Of a stretch of DNA of 64,000 nt, positions 36,726 through 46,114 are shown in pieces; position 1 is the first letter of the stretch, and the number at the start of each line of letters is the position of its first letter. A program made the position numbers and the translations under genes. The notes beneath the pieces are model-generated. The model made no database searches. It saw only the letters and a list, made by a program, of their open reading frames with translations, and had not been told where the DNA came from. The stretch is from Rhodobacteraceae bacterium EL129 (GTDB lineage Bacteria; Pseudomonadota; Alphaproteobacteria; Rhodobacterales; Rhodobacteraceae). The stretch spans positions 2,124,996-2,188,995 of the forward strand of contig ONZJ01000002.1 in the NCBI GenBank assembly GCA_900313005.1. The letters are read 5' to 3'.

Positions 36726-37966
36726 AGCTCAAAGACCTCGATATCATCGTCACCGCGCCTCCGGCTCCCGGATGGGGCGGACGCTATTGGATTCTCGTGA
36801 AGCTCACGACCGACACCGGGATCACGGGTTGGGGCGAATGTTATGCTTCGAGCATTGGCCCCGATGCCATGCGACCGGTGATCGAGGATGTGTTCACACG
36901 CCACATGGAGGGTGAAAACCCCGAGAACATCGAACTGATGTTCCGCCGGGCCTATTCCTCGGGCTTCACGCAACGGCCTGACCTGACGGTCATGGGCGCA
37001 TTCTCAGGACTTGAGATCGCCTGCTGGGATATCCTCGGCAAGGCCCGCGAGCGGCCTGTTTACGCGCTGCTCGGCGGCAAGATGAATGATCGCATCCGCG
37101 CCTACACATATCTTTATCCCCTGCCCCATCATGACATCAGCGCCTTCTGGACCTCACCCGAGATGGCGGCGGAAAGTGCGGCAGACGCGGTAGCGTGCGG
37201 CTATACGGCTGTGAAGTTTGACCCAGCGGGACCGTATACTTTGCGCGGGGGGCACATGCCCGCACGCACGGACATTGCCCTGTCTGTGGCGGTTTGCAAG
37301 GCCGTGCGCGAGGCGGTTGGGGACAAGGCCGATCTGCTCTTTGGCACCCACGGTCAATTCACCACGGCGGGAGCGATCCGCCTGGCAAAGGCGCTCGAGC
37401 CTTATGATCCGCTGTGGTTTGAGGAACCCATTCCCCCCGACAACATCGCCGAGATGGCCAAGGTGGCCGCCGCCACCTCAATCCCCGTTTCCACGGGTGA
37501 ACGGCTGTGCACCAAGGCCGAATTCGCGCCTGTGTTGCGTGCAGGGGCTGCGACAATCCTGCAACCGGCCCTGGGTCGTGCAGGTGGCATTTGGGAGATG
37601 AAAAAAGTCGCGGCGATGGCCGAGGTCTATGACGCACAGATGGCACCACATCTTTATGCCGGACCGGTGGAATGGGCGGCGAACATCGCACTTGCAGCCT
37701 CCATTCCCAACATCCTGATGTGTGAAACGATTGAAACCCCGTTCCACTCGGATTTGATCAAGGGCAGCATTCAGGTGGATGACGGCTTCCTTGTTCCGTC
37801 CGAGGCCTCGGGTTTGGGGATCAACGTTGACGAGGAGCTGGCGCGTGCGCATCCCTATACGGGCATTGGGCTGCATCTGGAAATGCAGGAAGCTCCCTGT
37901 AATTATGCAGAAGGAAATGCCTTTCTCGGCGGTGCACCCGCTGTGGAGAAGATCGAAGAAAATTGA
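36722..37966 (+). CDS. enolase-superfamily sugar-acid dehydratase/racemase-like protein
   Basis: Mandelate racemase/muconate lactonising family, 414 residues. It has an N-terminal capping domain (to about 125) and a TIM barrel with AVKFDPAG, the acidic and His residues in THGQF, FEEPIPPDN and GERL, and a later APHLYAGP. These fit the sugar-acid dehydratase/cycloisomerase branch rather than mandelate racemase itself. It is coupled to the amidase (ATGA), so ADH, amidase and this enzyme may belong to one catabolic route. Confidence 0.88.
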   Translation: MKLKDLDIIVTAPPAPGWGGRYWILVKLTTDTGITGWGECYASSIGPDAMRPVIEDVFTRHMEGENPENIELMFRRAYSSGFTQRPDLTVMGAFSGLEIACWDILGKARERPVYALLGGKMNDRIRAYTYLYPLPHHDISAFWTSPEMAAESAADAVACGYTAVKFDPAGPYTLRGGHMPARTDIALSVAVCKAVREAVGDKADLLFGTHGQFTTAGAIRLAKALEPYDPLWFEEPIPPDNIAEMAKVAAATSIPVSTGERLCTKAEFAPVLRAGAATILQPALGRAGGIWEMKKVAAMAEVYDAQMAPHLYAGPVEWAANIALAASIPNILMCETIETPFHSDLIKGSIQVDDGFLVPSEASGLGINVDEELARAHPYTGIGLHLEMQEAPCNYAEGNAFLGGAPAVEKIEEN

Positions 37967-38017
37967 AATATTCTTGCAAATTTCATTGAAGGAATTTGGG
38001 GCGGATCGCAGGAGATT

Positions 38018-38947
38018 TTAGGGGAGGAACACCAACCAGACCCAAACTGTCCCGATCGACAGCGCCGTTGCAATCAGCACGGATGAGGCCGCGATCCGCC
38101 GCGCCACCCCGTACATATTGGCAAAGATATAGCTGTTGACCCCAGGTGCCATGGCAGCGGTCAACACAGCCGAGCGGGTGGCCTCGACCGATAGGTTCAA
38201 ACTCCCGCCCAGGGTGTGGGTGATCAGCGGATGCACCACCAGTGCCAAAACGCAAATATAGAGGACAACCCGCAGGTCACCCTCGGGCTTATACTGCGCG
38301 AGAACTCCCCCCATGCCAAAAATTGCGGCGGGCAAAGCGGCGCGCACCATCAGATCCAGCCCATCGTTCAGCACCTCCGGCAGGCTGACGCCCGTCAGGT
38401 TAACGATAAACCCCAGACTGATACCGATAATGAGAGCGTTGGAAAGCATCGCCTTCGACACCGTGCGACCGACCTGCGAGGCGGCTTGGCCACGCGCGCG
38501 GCTCACCTCCATGACCGTGATGCCAAGGCCGTAGCAGAACGGCGAATGCAGAGCGATGATGGCAAAGTTCGCTTCAAGCGCGTCCGGACCATAGGCGCGC
38601 TCGGTCAGAGCCAATCCCAACAGGACGGAATTGGAGAAGAGGCAGCAAAACCCGATGGCAACGGCCTCTTCGACAGTGCGGCCAAACAAGCCACGCGCCC
38701 CAAAGAACCCAAGCCAGAAGCAGGCGAACGACCCGGTGTAAAAGCTGAGCAGCAACCGCCAGTCAAACGCCGGCCCCAGGTCCAATCGCGAGATGGACAC
38801 GAACAGAAGACATGGAATGGCGAAGTTCTGTGTGAACTTCATCAACCCATCCACGCCCGCATGTGAAAACCAGCCACGCCACACGGCCAGATAGCCAAAG
38901 CCGATCACCACAAAGACCGGCAGAATGACATCCAGCAAAGCCTGCAT
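38018..38947 (-). CDS. AEC-family transporter
   Basis: Auxin-efflux-carrier/malate-permease type membrane protein of 309 residues with about ten transmembrane segments. Family patterns include FAIPCLLFVSISRLD in helix 2, CLLFSNSVLLGL and the final AAMAPGVNSYIFANMYG. It is the last gene of the minus-strand run from 44369 and convergent with the enolase-type gene. The substrate is unknown, possibly an organic acid. Confidence 0.87.
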   Translation of the reverse strand: MQALLDVILPVFVVIGFGYLAVWRGWFSHAGVDGLMKFTQNFAIPCLLFVSISRLDLGPAFDWRLLLSFYTGSFACFWLGFFGARGLFGRTVEEAVAIGFCCLFSNSVLLGLALTERAYGPDALEANFAIIALHSPFCYGLGITVMEVSRARGQAASQVGRTVSKAMLSNALIIGISLGFIVNLTGVSLPEVLNDGLDLMVRAALPAAIFGMGGVLAQYKPEGDLRVVLYICVLALVVHPLITHTLGGSLNLSVEATRSAVLTAAMAPGVNSYIFANMYGVARRIAASSVLIATALSIGTVWVWLVFLP

Positions 38948-38953
38948 GCCAGA

Positions 38954-39751
38954 TCAGACCTGATACTTCAGGGTCATCATGTCATAGGCAGGCGTGATGA
39001 AATCGGGGGTTTCTTCGACGAGGGTTTGATAGTCCATGTCGATATGCATGTTGGTCAGGACACCTTGCACAGGTTCTGCGCGCTTCAACCACTCCAGCGT
39101 CTGTTCCAGATGTGCGTGTGTCGGGTGGGGTGTACGGCGCAGGGCGTCACAGATGAAACACTCCAACCCATGCAGGACAGGCCAGACCTCCTCCGGGATG
39201 TCTGCCACGTCGGGCAGATAGGCCAGATCACCAACCCGAAACCCCAACGCATCAATCGAGCCATGACCGACCTTGAACGGGGTCAGCGTCACAGCGCCCC
39301 CTGCCCCGTCGATGGTGATATCACCATCAATGGTGTGCATGTTGAGGATCGGCGGATAGGGGGACCCTTCGGGCTGAATGAAGGCATAGGCGAAGCGGTC
39401 AAACAGCGCATTTTGTGTGTCCCCATCGGCCCAGACGGCCAGACGCTCGCGCATGTTGAAGACGATCATACGCAGATCATCGAGGCCATGCACATGATCG
39501 GCATGGGCATGGGTGAACACGACCGCATCCAGCTCGCCCACCTCGGCATCCAGCAATTGGGCGCGCAGATCCGGTGAAGCGTCAATCAGGATACGAGTGG
39601 TGCCTGCCTCGGTTTCCTGCTCGATCAGCATGGAACAGCGGCGGCGGCGGTTGCGTGGATTGTCCGAGTCGCAATCCCCCCAGTGCCCGCCCAGGCGGGG
39701 TACCCCGCCCGATGAGCCGCAGCCCAATATGGTGAAGCGGCGCTCAGCCAT
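38954..39751 (-). CDS. metallo-beta-lactamase-fold hydrolase (PhnP-like)
   Basis: Phosphodiesterase-like MBL protein of 265 residues that starts with MAERRFTILGCGSSGGVPRL. Zinc motif T-H-A-H-A-D-H with His81, His83, Asp85 and His86; further ligands lie in GHGSIDALGFR and NMHIDMDY. A Cys-containing N-terminal loop (DCDSDNPRNRRRRCS) is typical of the PhnP branch. It overlaps tatD by one base (TAATG). No phosphonate genes are near, so the PhnP role is unlikely to be literal. Confidence 0.88.
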   Translation of the reverse strand: MAERRFTILGCGSSGGVPRLGGHWGDCDSDNPRNRRRRCSMLIEQETEAGTTRILIDASPDLRAQLLDAEVGELDAVVFTHAHADHVHGLDDLRMIVFNMRERLAVWADGDTQNALFDRFAYAFIQPEGSPYPPILNMHTIDGDITIDGAGGAVTLTPFKVGHGSIDALGFRVGDLAYLPDVADIPEEVWPVLHGLECFICDALRRTPHPTHAHLEQTLEWLKRAEPVQGVLTNMHIDMDYQTLVEETPDFITPAYDMMTLKYQV

Positions 39752-40551
39752 TATGCAGCAGCCCCAAAGCGCGAAACCTTCCAGAACAGCCGGTCAAAAT
39801 TGGCTTGGGTTTGTGCTGCAAACTCGGCGTAGCCCATGCCAAAGACGTTGGCCCCCACTTGGGCGGTATGCGCCGTAAAGGCGGGCTCGTTGCGTTTGCC
39901 GCGATGGGGCGGCGGCGCCAGATACGGTGCATCTGTTTCGACCAGGATACGATCCACCGGAGTCGCTGCAAAAATCTCGCGCAGCTCGTTTGAGCGAGGA
40001 AAGGCCGCGATGCCTGACATGGACAGGTAAAACCCAAGGTCAGTGGCGGCACGTGCCAAGGCGGCAGACGACGAAAAGCAATGCATTACGCAAGTGTAGG
40101 CTCCGGCGTTGTATTCCTCGGTCAGGATACGGGCCATGTCATCATCGGCATCGCGCGAATGGATGATCAAGGGCAGACCGGTCTGGCGCGCGGCCTCAAT
40201 ATGCAGGCGCAGGCTGTCTTGCTGTTGAGTCGCGCTGTCCGAGGTATAGTGGTAATCCAATCCCGTTTCGCCAATGCCCACGAATTTTGGATGTTGCGCC
40301 ATGTGGACCAGGTCATCGACAGTGGCCATTGGCTCGTCAGCGACACTCATCGGATGGGTGCCCGCCGCGTAGAAGACGGGTGCGTGGTGTTCAGCAATGG
40401 CGCGCACGCTTGGTTCATTGCGCAAACGCGTGCAGATCGTGACCATGCGCGTGACACCTGCGTCCTGCGCGCGCCGGATCACCGCGTCGCGCTCTTCCTC
40501 AAAGTCTGGGAAATCGAGGTGGCAGTGGCTGTCGGTAATCTCAGGCGGCAT
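39751..40551 (-). CDS. TatD-family metal-dependent hydrolase
   Basis: TIM-barrel DNase/hydrolase, 266 residues, with DSHCHLD (His9, His11), the metal Glu in GIGETGLDYH, His in IHSRDADDD, MHCFSS and the closing ETDAPYLAP. It follows holB by 22 bases, the gene order tmk-holB-tatD being widely conserved. Confidence 0.94.
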   Translation of the reverse strand: MPPEITDSHCHLDFPDFEEERDAVIRRAQDAGVTRMVTICTRLRNEPSVRAIAEHHAPVFYAAGTHPMSVADEPMATVDDLVHMAQHPKFVGIGETGLDYHYTSDSATQQQDSLRLHIEAARQTGLPLIIHSRDADDDMARILTEEYNAGAYTCVMHCFSSSAALARAATDLGFYLSMSGIAAFPRSNELREIFAATPVDRILVETDAPYLAPPPHRGKRNEPAFTAHTAQVGANVFGMGYAEFAAQTQANFDRLFWKVSRFGAAA

Positions 40552-40573
40552 GAACGGTGTCCTTGGCGTGCGC

Positions 40574-41695
40574 CTAGCGGGCGGCAGTCGATTGCATGTT
40601 AAACACCATATCTAAGACGAGCGCCGCAGGGTCAAGGTTCACCGCACGGCCATGTTGCGCACGCGCTGACATCTCTTGCGCCAGTTTAGCCCATTTGCGG
40701 GCCTTGTGGGGGTCGGGAGACAGGCGTTGAAACGTCTCGGCTTCGCCCGGAGCAGCCTCGGTTTCAGGCGGTCGGCCTGTGGCCCCGGTCCGGGCCAGGC
40801 GCGCCAGAGCGACATCCGTGAGCAGAAGCATGAGGTCCAGTTTCTCAGCCGCGCCCCGTGCTGCGACCTGATCCGCAAGCTTTAATGCGCGAGGACGATC
40901 AAGCATGGGCAGAGACCCCAGAATGCCCAGGATTTCTGCGTAGAGGCTTAGCCCGTTGAGGTGGGTCAGCCGCATGGCCGCCCCGACCGAACCTGCCGCC
41001 AGTTCTGCAAGAGCTTCAGAAGGCGGATCTTCGACACCCGCTTGTTGTAGCGCTGCCGCCAGATCAGAAGGAGACAATGGTGCCAGTCGCAGATCGCGAC
41101 ACCGTGACCGGATCGTCGGCAAGAGCCGCGCAGGTTGGTGCGAAGTCAATAGCAGCGTGGTGCGTTCGGGTGGTTCTTCCAGCATCTTGAGCAGCGCATT
41201 GGCCGCTTGGATGTTCATCTCGTCGGCCGCATCCAGAATGACCACACGGCGGCCCCCATCCGCGGCAGAAAGATGCAGAAACCCGTTTAGCTTTCGCACA
41301 TCATCCGCCACGATCTGATCACGAAGACGCCCGGTTTTTTCGTTCACCGACCGGGTGATCCGATAGAGGCCCGGATCAGAACCGGCGGCGATGCGACGTG
41401 CCACAGGGTGATCCGCAGGAACGGTCAGGCTGTCAGACTTGGGCAGAGCATCCCCAAACATGCCGCCATCCTCGGCATCAGGTGTGGCCAATAAAAAACG
41501 AGCGATGCGCCAGGCGAGCGTGGCCTTGCCGACGCCGCGCGGCCCTGTCAGGAGCCAGCCATGGTGCAGGCGACCAGTATTGAAGGCTTCGAGAAAGGCA
41601 GCTTGCGCTGTATCTTGTCCAAAGAGCCGTTCAGTTTCACGCGGATGCGGTGCGCCGTCAATGCGGTCGGGCTCCGGAGGAGCGTCATCGCTCAT
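40574..41695 (-). CDS. holB: DNA polymerase III delta' subunit
   Basis: Clamp-loader subunit, 373 residues. The AAA module has a P-loop-like GPRGVGKAT (51-59), the DE-box region VVILDAADEMN and the sensor-like LLLTSHQPARLLPTIRSRC. It overlaps tmk by four bases. Confidence 0.93.
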   Translation of the reverse strand: MSDDAPPEPDRIDGAPHPRETERLFGQDTAQAAFLEAFNTGRLHHGWLLTGPRGVGKATLAWRIARFLLATPDAEDGGMFGDALPKSDSLTVPADHPVARRIAAGSDPGLYRITRSVNEKTGRLRDQIVADDVRKLNGFLHLSAADGGRRVVILDAADEMNIQAANALLKMLEEPPERTTLLLTSHQPARLLPTIRSRCRDLRLAPLSPSDLAAALQQAGVEDPPSEALAELAAGSVGAAMRLTHLNGLSLYAEILGILGSLPMLDRPRALKLADQVAARGAAEKLDLMLLLTDVALARLARTGATGRPPETEAAPGEAETFQRLSPDPHKARKWAKLAQEMSARAQHGRAVNLDPAALVLDMVFNMQSTAAR

Positions 41696-42318
41696 CCCAG
41701 CACGTCCTGCGCAACTTTCGTTACATCAGCCGCGACACCCTCGATCGAACGGGTGCCATCTATCACTTTGATCCGATTAGGGAACTCATCGGCCAAAGCC
41801 AGAAACCCGGCGCGCATTTGGGCCTGAAGATCCTCCCCAAAGCTTTCAAAGCGTTCCTCGCCGGTGCCGCGCGACAAGGCGCGGTTCAACCCCACTTCGG
41901 GATCCATATCAATCAGTATCGTCAGATCAGGATCGCGCCCCACCATCAAATCATGCAGCGCATCCACCTTGGCGCGCAGATCCCCGCGGCTGAGCCCTTG
42001 ATACATGCGCGTGCTATCGGCAAACCGGTCGCAAATCACGATGGTGCCCTCGGCCAGAGCAGGCAGGATGGTGCGTTCCAGGTGATCGCGGCGGGCGGCG
42101 GTAAAGAGCAGCAGCTCCGTCTCGGCAGACCAGCGATCCGGGTCACCCTCCAACACCAGCTTGCGAATTTCTTCGGCTCCGGGGCTGCCGCCCGGTTCAC
42201 GGGTCAACAGCACCTGGCTGCCCTGCGCTTGCAAATGCTCGGCCAACAGACGGGCTTGGGTGGATTTGCCCGAGCCGTCGATGCCTTCAAATGAAATGAA
42301 CCGGCCTGATGCGGTCAA
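41692..42318 (-). CDS. tmk: thymidylate kinase
   Basis: Phosphorylates dTMP to dTDP. 208 residues, P-loop EGIDGSGKST at 11-20, the DRF motif (ICDRFADST) and a LID region (SRGTGEERFE). It overlaps dacC and holB by four bases each. Confidence 0.96.
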   Translation of the reverse strand: MTASGRFISFEGIDGSGKSTQARLLAEHLQAQGSQVLLTREPGGSPGAEEIRKLVLEGDPDRWSAETELLLFTAARRDHLERTILPALAEGTIVICDRFADSTRMYQGLSRGDLRAKVDALHDLMVGRDPDLTILIDMDPEVGLNRALSRGTGEERFESFGEDLQAQMRAGFLALADEFPNRIKVIDGTRSIEGVAADVTKVAQDVLG

Positions 42319-43475
42319 AGCGCGCCCTCAGGCCCCTGTTGCAACCGTGTCAGCAGCAGGGTTGAAACCGTTTTTAACCGAGGCACAAATCCACCCTTGG
42401 CGACATCTTCCATCGCGACCAATGGCACGGATGTCTCGGGCAGGCCTTCAGGCGAAAAGATCAGGGTCCCCACTTCGTCGCCCTTTTTCACAGGGGCGCG
42501 CAGGGGGCCGTTGTAAATCACTTCGGCCTTCACGCCGTCCTCTGACAGCACCGGAATTAAGGTTGAGACATCATGCGCAGGGGTCAGCCCCACACTGTCT
42601 ACATTGCCCATCCAAACATCGGCGCGGGCGACTTCGAAACCACTTTTCACCAGCTCTTTCTGGCTGAATTGGCGAAACGCCCAATTTACAATTGCTTCGG
42701 CTTCTTGAGCACGGGCCTGGGCGCTGTCGAGACCCGAGATCACAAAGATCACCCGGCGATCACCCTGTGCGGCCGAGCCGACCAAACCATAGCCCGCCGC
42801 AGTTGTGTGACCGGTTTTCAACCCATCCGCGCCGATGCCCAGTTTGAGCAAGGGGTTCCGGTTCTGGGTATTTTGCGGCGCACGGCCGTCAAACTTGAAC
42901 TCGGTCTCAGCAAACATCGGATAATATTCCGGGAAATCCTCGATCAGACGCCGGGCCAGCAAGGCCAGATCACGCATCGACATGCGGTGTCCGGCGGCAG
43001 GCCAGCCGTTCGAGTTGACGAAGGTCGAGTTGGTCATTCCCATCTTTTGCGCGCGCTGGGTCATGTAGCGCGCAAAGCCTGCCTCGGTGCCATCGGGGCT
43101 CAACGCCTCAGCAATCACCGCACAGGCGTCATTGCCCGAAAGCACGATGATCCCGCGCAGCAGATCCTCGACCGTGACCCGGTCGGTGGTATCGAGAAAC
43201 ATGGTCGATCCACCATAGCTCATGGAATGTTTGGACACAGGCAGCTTTTCAGCCAGCGACAGACGACCATCGCGAATGGCTTCAAACGCCACATAGAGCG
43301 TCATCAACTTGGACATCGACGCAGGCGGCAAAGGCGTATCAGCGTTTTTGTGCATCAGCACCGTGCCCGTTGTCTGATCCAGGATGAAGGCCGATTTGGC
43401 GCGAGTTTCAAAGGCGTGCACCCCCGGTGCAGTCAAAGCCAGCACAAGGGTCAGAAGGGGCAGCAATCTGGTCAT
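42315..43475 (-). CDS. dacC: D-alanyl-D-alanine carboxypeptidase (PBP5/6 type)
   Basis: Penicillin-binding low-molecular-weight carboxypeptidase that trims peptidoglycan stem peptides in the periplasm. The signal peptide ends near VHAFE. Active-site motifs: SxxK at Ser53-Lys56 (SMSK), SGN at 113-115 and KTGHT at 220-224. The C-terminal PBP5 domain (about 265-360) precedes an amphipathic tail. The exact dac paralogue (dacA/C) is not decided. Confidence 0.93.
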   Translation of the reverse strand: MTRLLPLLTLVLALTAPGVHAFETRAKSAFILDQTTGTVLMHKNADTPLPPASMSKLMTLYVAFEAIRDGRLSLAEKLPVSKHSMSYGGSTMFLDTTDRVTVEDLLRGIIVLSGNDACAVIAEALSPDGTEAGFARYMTQRAQKMGMTNSTFVNSNGWPAAGHRMSMRDLALLARRLIEDFPEYYPMFAETEFKFDGRAPQNTQNRNPLLKLGIGADGLKTGHTTAAGYGLVGSAAQGDRRVIFVISGLDSAQARAQEAEAIVNWAFRQFSQKELVKSGFEVARADVWMGNVDSVGLTPAHDVSTLIPVLSEDGVKAEVIYNGPLRAPVKKGDEVGTLIFSPEGLPETSVPLVAMEDVAKGGFVPRLKTVSTLLLTRLQQGPEGAL

Positions 43476-43487
43476 GTCATCTCAGTG

Positions 43488-44369
43488 TCAGTTGGTCACA
43501 GGATAGGCATCGTCAAATCCGATACCCTTGATTTTCTTCAGCAGGGCCGAGCGTTCGGACTTGGATGTGGCTGGCCCCACGACCACCCGCCAGAAAGTTT
43601 TGCCCGAGGCCGACTGCTTCTTGACGGTGGGCACCATTCCGGCTTGCCGCATGGCAGTCGCGGTATTGTTGGCATTGCCTTCCACCGAGAAGATACCGAT
43701 CTGGATAAACGGCTTGTCGAGCGACGACGTTTGTACCTTGGCCGGTTTTGGAGCCGGGGCCGGAGTGGGCGCAGCACCTGCGGCCACTTCTGCTTCGTCG
43801 ATTGCGGCAGCCGCAGATGCGACCGGATCAAGCGAGGTTGCCATGACTTCATCGGGCTCATCCAGTTCGGCTGTGGCCACGTCTTCGACAACCGGATCAG
43901 GCGCGGCCTCTCGGCGCAACGCGGTGACATTCAATTCTGCCGGCGCACCGGCCAACATGCCCAGTGCCGCAGCAGCGTCCGAGGACACCTGCAACCTTGG
44001 TCCGGGATTTTCACGCTCTCGTCGGAATAAAGCGCCGATCACGAATTTCGAATTGGCCGTATTCCGAATGATAACACGCTCTGGTTCAGTAACATCCGGG
44101 TGCGCGACCCAGACACCGCCCAACGACGGGCGGCCATCCCAAAGGCCATTGTCGGTGACCTGGAACACATCTGGTGCTTCAACATCACGTTCCACCAACC
44201 GCGTGGAGGTCGACGTAGACGCCTGCGCCTCCTGCCCCTCCACTTTTGGCTTGGGTTTGAAAAAGTCGAACTGCTGGCCCTCTTCACAGCCTGCCAGCGC
44301 CAATATCATCACAGAAAGCCCCATTGCTTTGCGCCATCTGCCCTCAGCACCTGTCCGAAGAAGTGTCAT
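43488..44369 (-). CDS. SPOR-domain lipoprotein
   Basis: Envelope protein of 293 residues from the ATG at 44369, with an N-terminal lipoprotein signal (MILALAGC lipobox). The middle is low-complexity, rich in Ala, Pro and acidic residues. The C-terminal ~75 residues form a SPOR domain that binds denuded peptidoglycan at the division septum (FIQIGIFSVEGNANNTA, then FWRVVVGPATSKSE). It sits 12 bases before dacC, a peptidoglycan enzyme, which fits an RlpA-like or septal role. Confidence 0.85.
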   Translation of the reverse strand: MTLLRTGAEGRWRKAMGLSVMILALAGCEEGQQFDFFKPKPKVEGQEAQASTSTSTRLVERDVEAPDVFQVTDNGLWDGRPSLGGVWVAHPDVTEPERVIIRNTANSKFVIGALFRRERENPGPRLQVSSDAAAALGMLAGAPAELNVTALRREAAPDPVVEDVATAELDEPDEVMATSLDPVASAAAAIDEAEVAAGAAPTPAPAPKPAKVQTSSLDKPFIQIGIFSVEGNANNTATAMRQAGMVPTVKKQSASGKTFWRVVVGPATSKSERSALLKKIKGIGFDDAYPVTN

Positions 44370-44681
44370 TTGTGTCCCTTGCCCATCTCTCGCGCCACTG
44401 GCGCAACCTCTTGATTTGCACGTCTTTTGCGTGCCCACCCGGTTTGCCGGGGGTTATATGTTACTTGCGCGAAGCATGCTCCGCGTGTGCACTCTAGCCG
44501 CAGTTCTACGCCAAGAAAAGTCTGGAGGTGGGGATTCGGCGGATTTCCCCTTTATGAGAAGAGTTTTGCGCTGAAAGGCCCAAACCGGCGCGGTGTGGCA
44601 TGTGCATCAATGTGACCCGGTGAAATCAAAACACTTTAGGTACTTTCAGAATCGGTTTTTGCTGATTAGGAAGGCCACGTC
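44370..44681. other. intergenic gap before tRNA-Ser
   Basis: 312 bases that should contain the minus-strand promoter of the SPOR-dacC operon and the plus-strand promoter of the tRNA. A short CCCGG/CCGGG hairpin lies at 44438-44451. I see no gene with a ribosome site. Confidence 0.5.
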
Positions 44682-44771
44682 GGAGGAGTGGCAGAGTGGT
44701 CGAATGCACCGGTCTTGAAAACCGACGTAGGTGAAAGTCTACCGTGGGTTCGAATCCCACCTCCTCCGCCA
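44682..44771 (+). tRNA. tRNA-Ser (UGA anticodon)
   Basis: A 90-base class II tRNA. The acceptor stem is GGAGGAG (44682-44688) with CTCCTCC (44761-44767), discriminator G and an encoded CCA. The anticodon TGA is at 44716-44718, a long variable arm follows, and the T-loop is GTGGGTTCGAATCCCAC. Its 3' end is the likely attachment site of the adjacent integrase. Confidence 0.96.
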
Positions 44772-44900
44772 TCTTGGCATTTCACCACAACTCACCCAAT
44801 CGCGCCAACTTGCTTTTAACGTATATATTTATGGGTATTTGAGTTATTTGACGTTTTATTGGCTTTTCTTGAATTGCGCCAGTATGTTTACATTGCGTGG

Positions 44901-44906
44901 TATAAT
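44901..44906 (+). promoter_or_regulatory. extended -10 element before the integrase
   Basis: TATAAT preceded by TGG (TGn extended -10) in an AT-rich stretch. A transcript from it would begin near 44913, leaving only about 8 bases before the GTG at 44921. No good -35 is seen. Confidence 0.35.
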
Positions 44907-44920
44907 TGGTGGTATTTCAA

Positions 44921-46105
44921 GTGGCAGCACTGAGCGGCAAGCTTACAAAGAAATTGGTTGAGAACTTAGGCGCGGGCCGTCATGGCGACGGCGCTGGCCT
45001 TTATCTGGTTGTCGATCCTTCCGGCGCACGGCGTTGGATAGTTCGCGTTACTGTCAAAGGCCAAAAGAACCGCAAAGGCGCACCGCTTCGCACTGACTTT
45101 GGGTTGGGCGGTGCTGATGTCGTTACCTTGAACCAAGCGCGAGCGCGCGCGCTTGAGTATCGCAGGATGGCGAAATCTGGCTTGAACCCGCGTTACAATG
45201 CACAACGCGAGGTTCCGACATTTCTTGAACTGAGCCAGCAAGTCCACATAGAACGCCTACCCACTTGGAAAAACGCCAAGCATGGCCAGCAATGGCTGAA
45301 CACGTTACGTGACTATGCATTCCCAAAAATCGGACGGATGCCAGTGGACAGCATTGGCCAGCCCGAAGTGCTGATGTGCCTTTCCCCTATCTGGACGGAC
45401 AAACACGAGACAGCCAAGCGGCTCGCTCAGCGTATGAAAGTGGTTCTCGATGTCGCCAAGTCGAAGGGGTTTCGGTCTGGCGAGAACCCTGTCACAGGTG
45501 TGAAAGATGCCCGCGTGCTTCCCAAGGTCAAAGCCAGGCCGCAACACCACGATGCGATGCCGTGGCGCGATGTGCCTGCCTTCTATGCCGAGCTGGACAG
45601 GCGCACAGCGATGGCCGCGAAGGCGCTGCAGTTCACCATCCTGACGGCCGCACGCACTTCTGAGGTGTTGGAAATGACTTGGCCGGAAGTTGATTTCGAT
45701 ATGCGCCTCTGGACGGTGCCAGCCGAACGCATGAAAGGTGGCAAGGCTCACCGAATTCCTTTGACTGACGAAATGCTGGCGATACTGGAACCGCTCAAGG
45801 CTATGGCGTCGGATTACGTCTTTGAGGGGCAGAAACGACACAAGCCGTTGTCCAATATGTCAATGCTGATGCTTTTACGTCGTATGGGGCGAGAAAACTT
45901 CACCGTGCATGGGTTTCGCAGCTCGTTTAGAGATTGGGCGTCAGAGGCCGCAAATGCGCCGCGTGAAGTGGCTGAGGTCGCTTTGGCGCATCAAGTAGGG
46001 TCTGATGTAGAACGGGCATATGCTCGGTCGGATTTGTTAGAACACAGACGGAATCTCATAGGAGATTGGAACCAATTCTCTTCAGCGAATTCAACACTTA
46101 ATTGA
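44921..46105 (+). CDS. tyrosine-type integrase (phage/island)
   Basis: Site-specific recombinase of about 394 residues with an N-terminal DUF4102-like arm-binding part, a SAM-like core-binding domain (about 100-200) and the catalytic domain. Counting from the GTG at 44921, the catalytic residues are Arg245 (TAARTSEV), His330-x2-Arg333 (HGFR), His357 (LAHQ) and Tyr367 (ERAYARSD). A TTG at 44906 is another possible start. Its place 150 bases after tRNA-Ser fits insertion into the tRNA 3' end. Genes to about 49000 look like its mobile element. Confidence 0.93.
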   Translation: MAALSGKLTKKLVENLGAGRHGDGAGLYLVVDPSGARRWIVRVTVKGQKNRKGAPLRTDFGLGGADVVTLNQARARALEYRRMAKSGLNPRYNAQREVPTFLELSQQVHIERLPTWKNAKHGQQWLNTLRDYAFPKIGRMPVDSIGQPEVLMCLSPIWTDKHETAKRLAQRMKVVLDVAKSKGFRSGENPVTGVKDARVLPKVKARPQHHDAMPWRDVPAFYAELDRRTAMAAKALQFTILTAARTSEVLEMTWPEVDFDMRLWTVPAERMKGGKAHRIPLTDEMLAILEPLKAMASDYVFEGQKRHKPLSNMSMLMLLRRMGRENFTVHGFRSSFRDWASEAANAPREVAEVALAHQVGSDVERAYARSDLLEHRRNLIGDWNQFSSANSTLN

Positions 46106-46114
46106 GGATTGGCG

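Noticed and set aside
42573..44574. Two long plus-strand frames opposite dacC and the SPOR gene
   Set aside because: Their composition mirrors the third-codon bias of the minus-strand genes, which have clear active-site and SPOR motifs.
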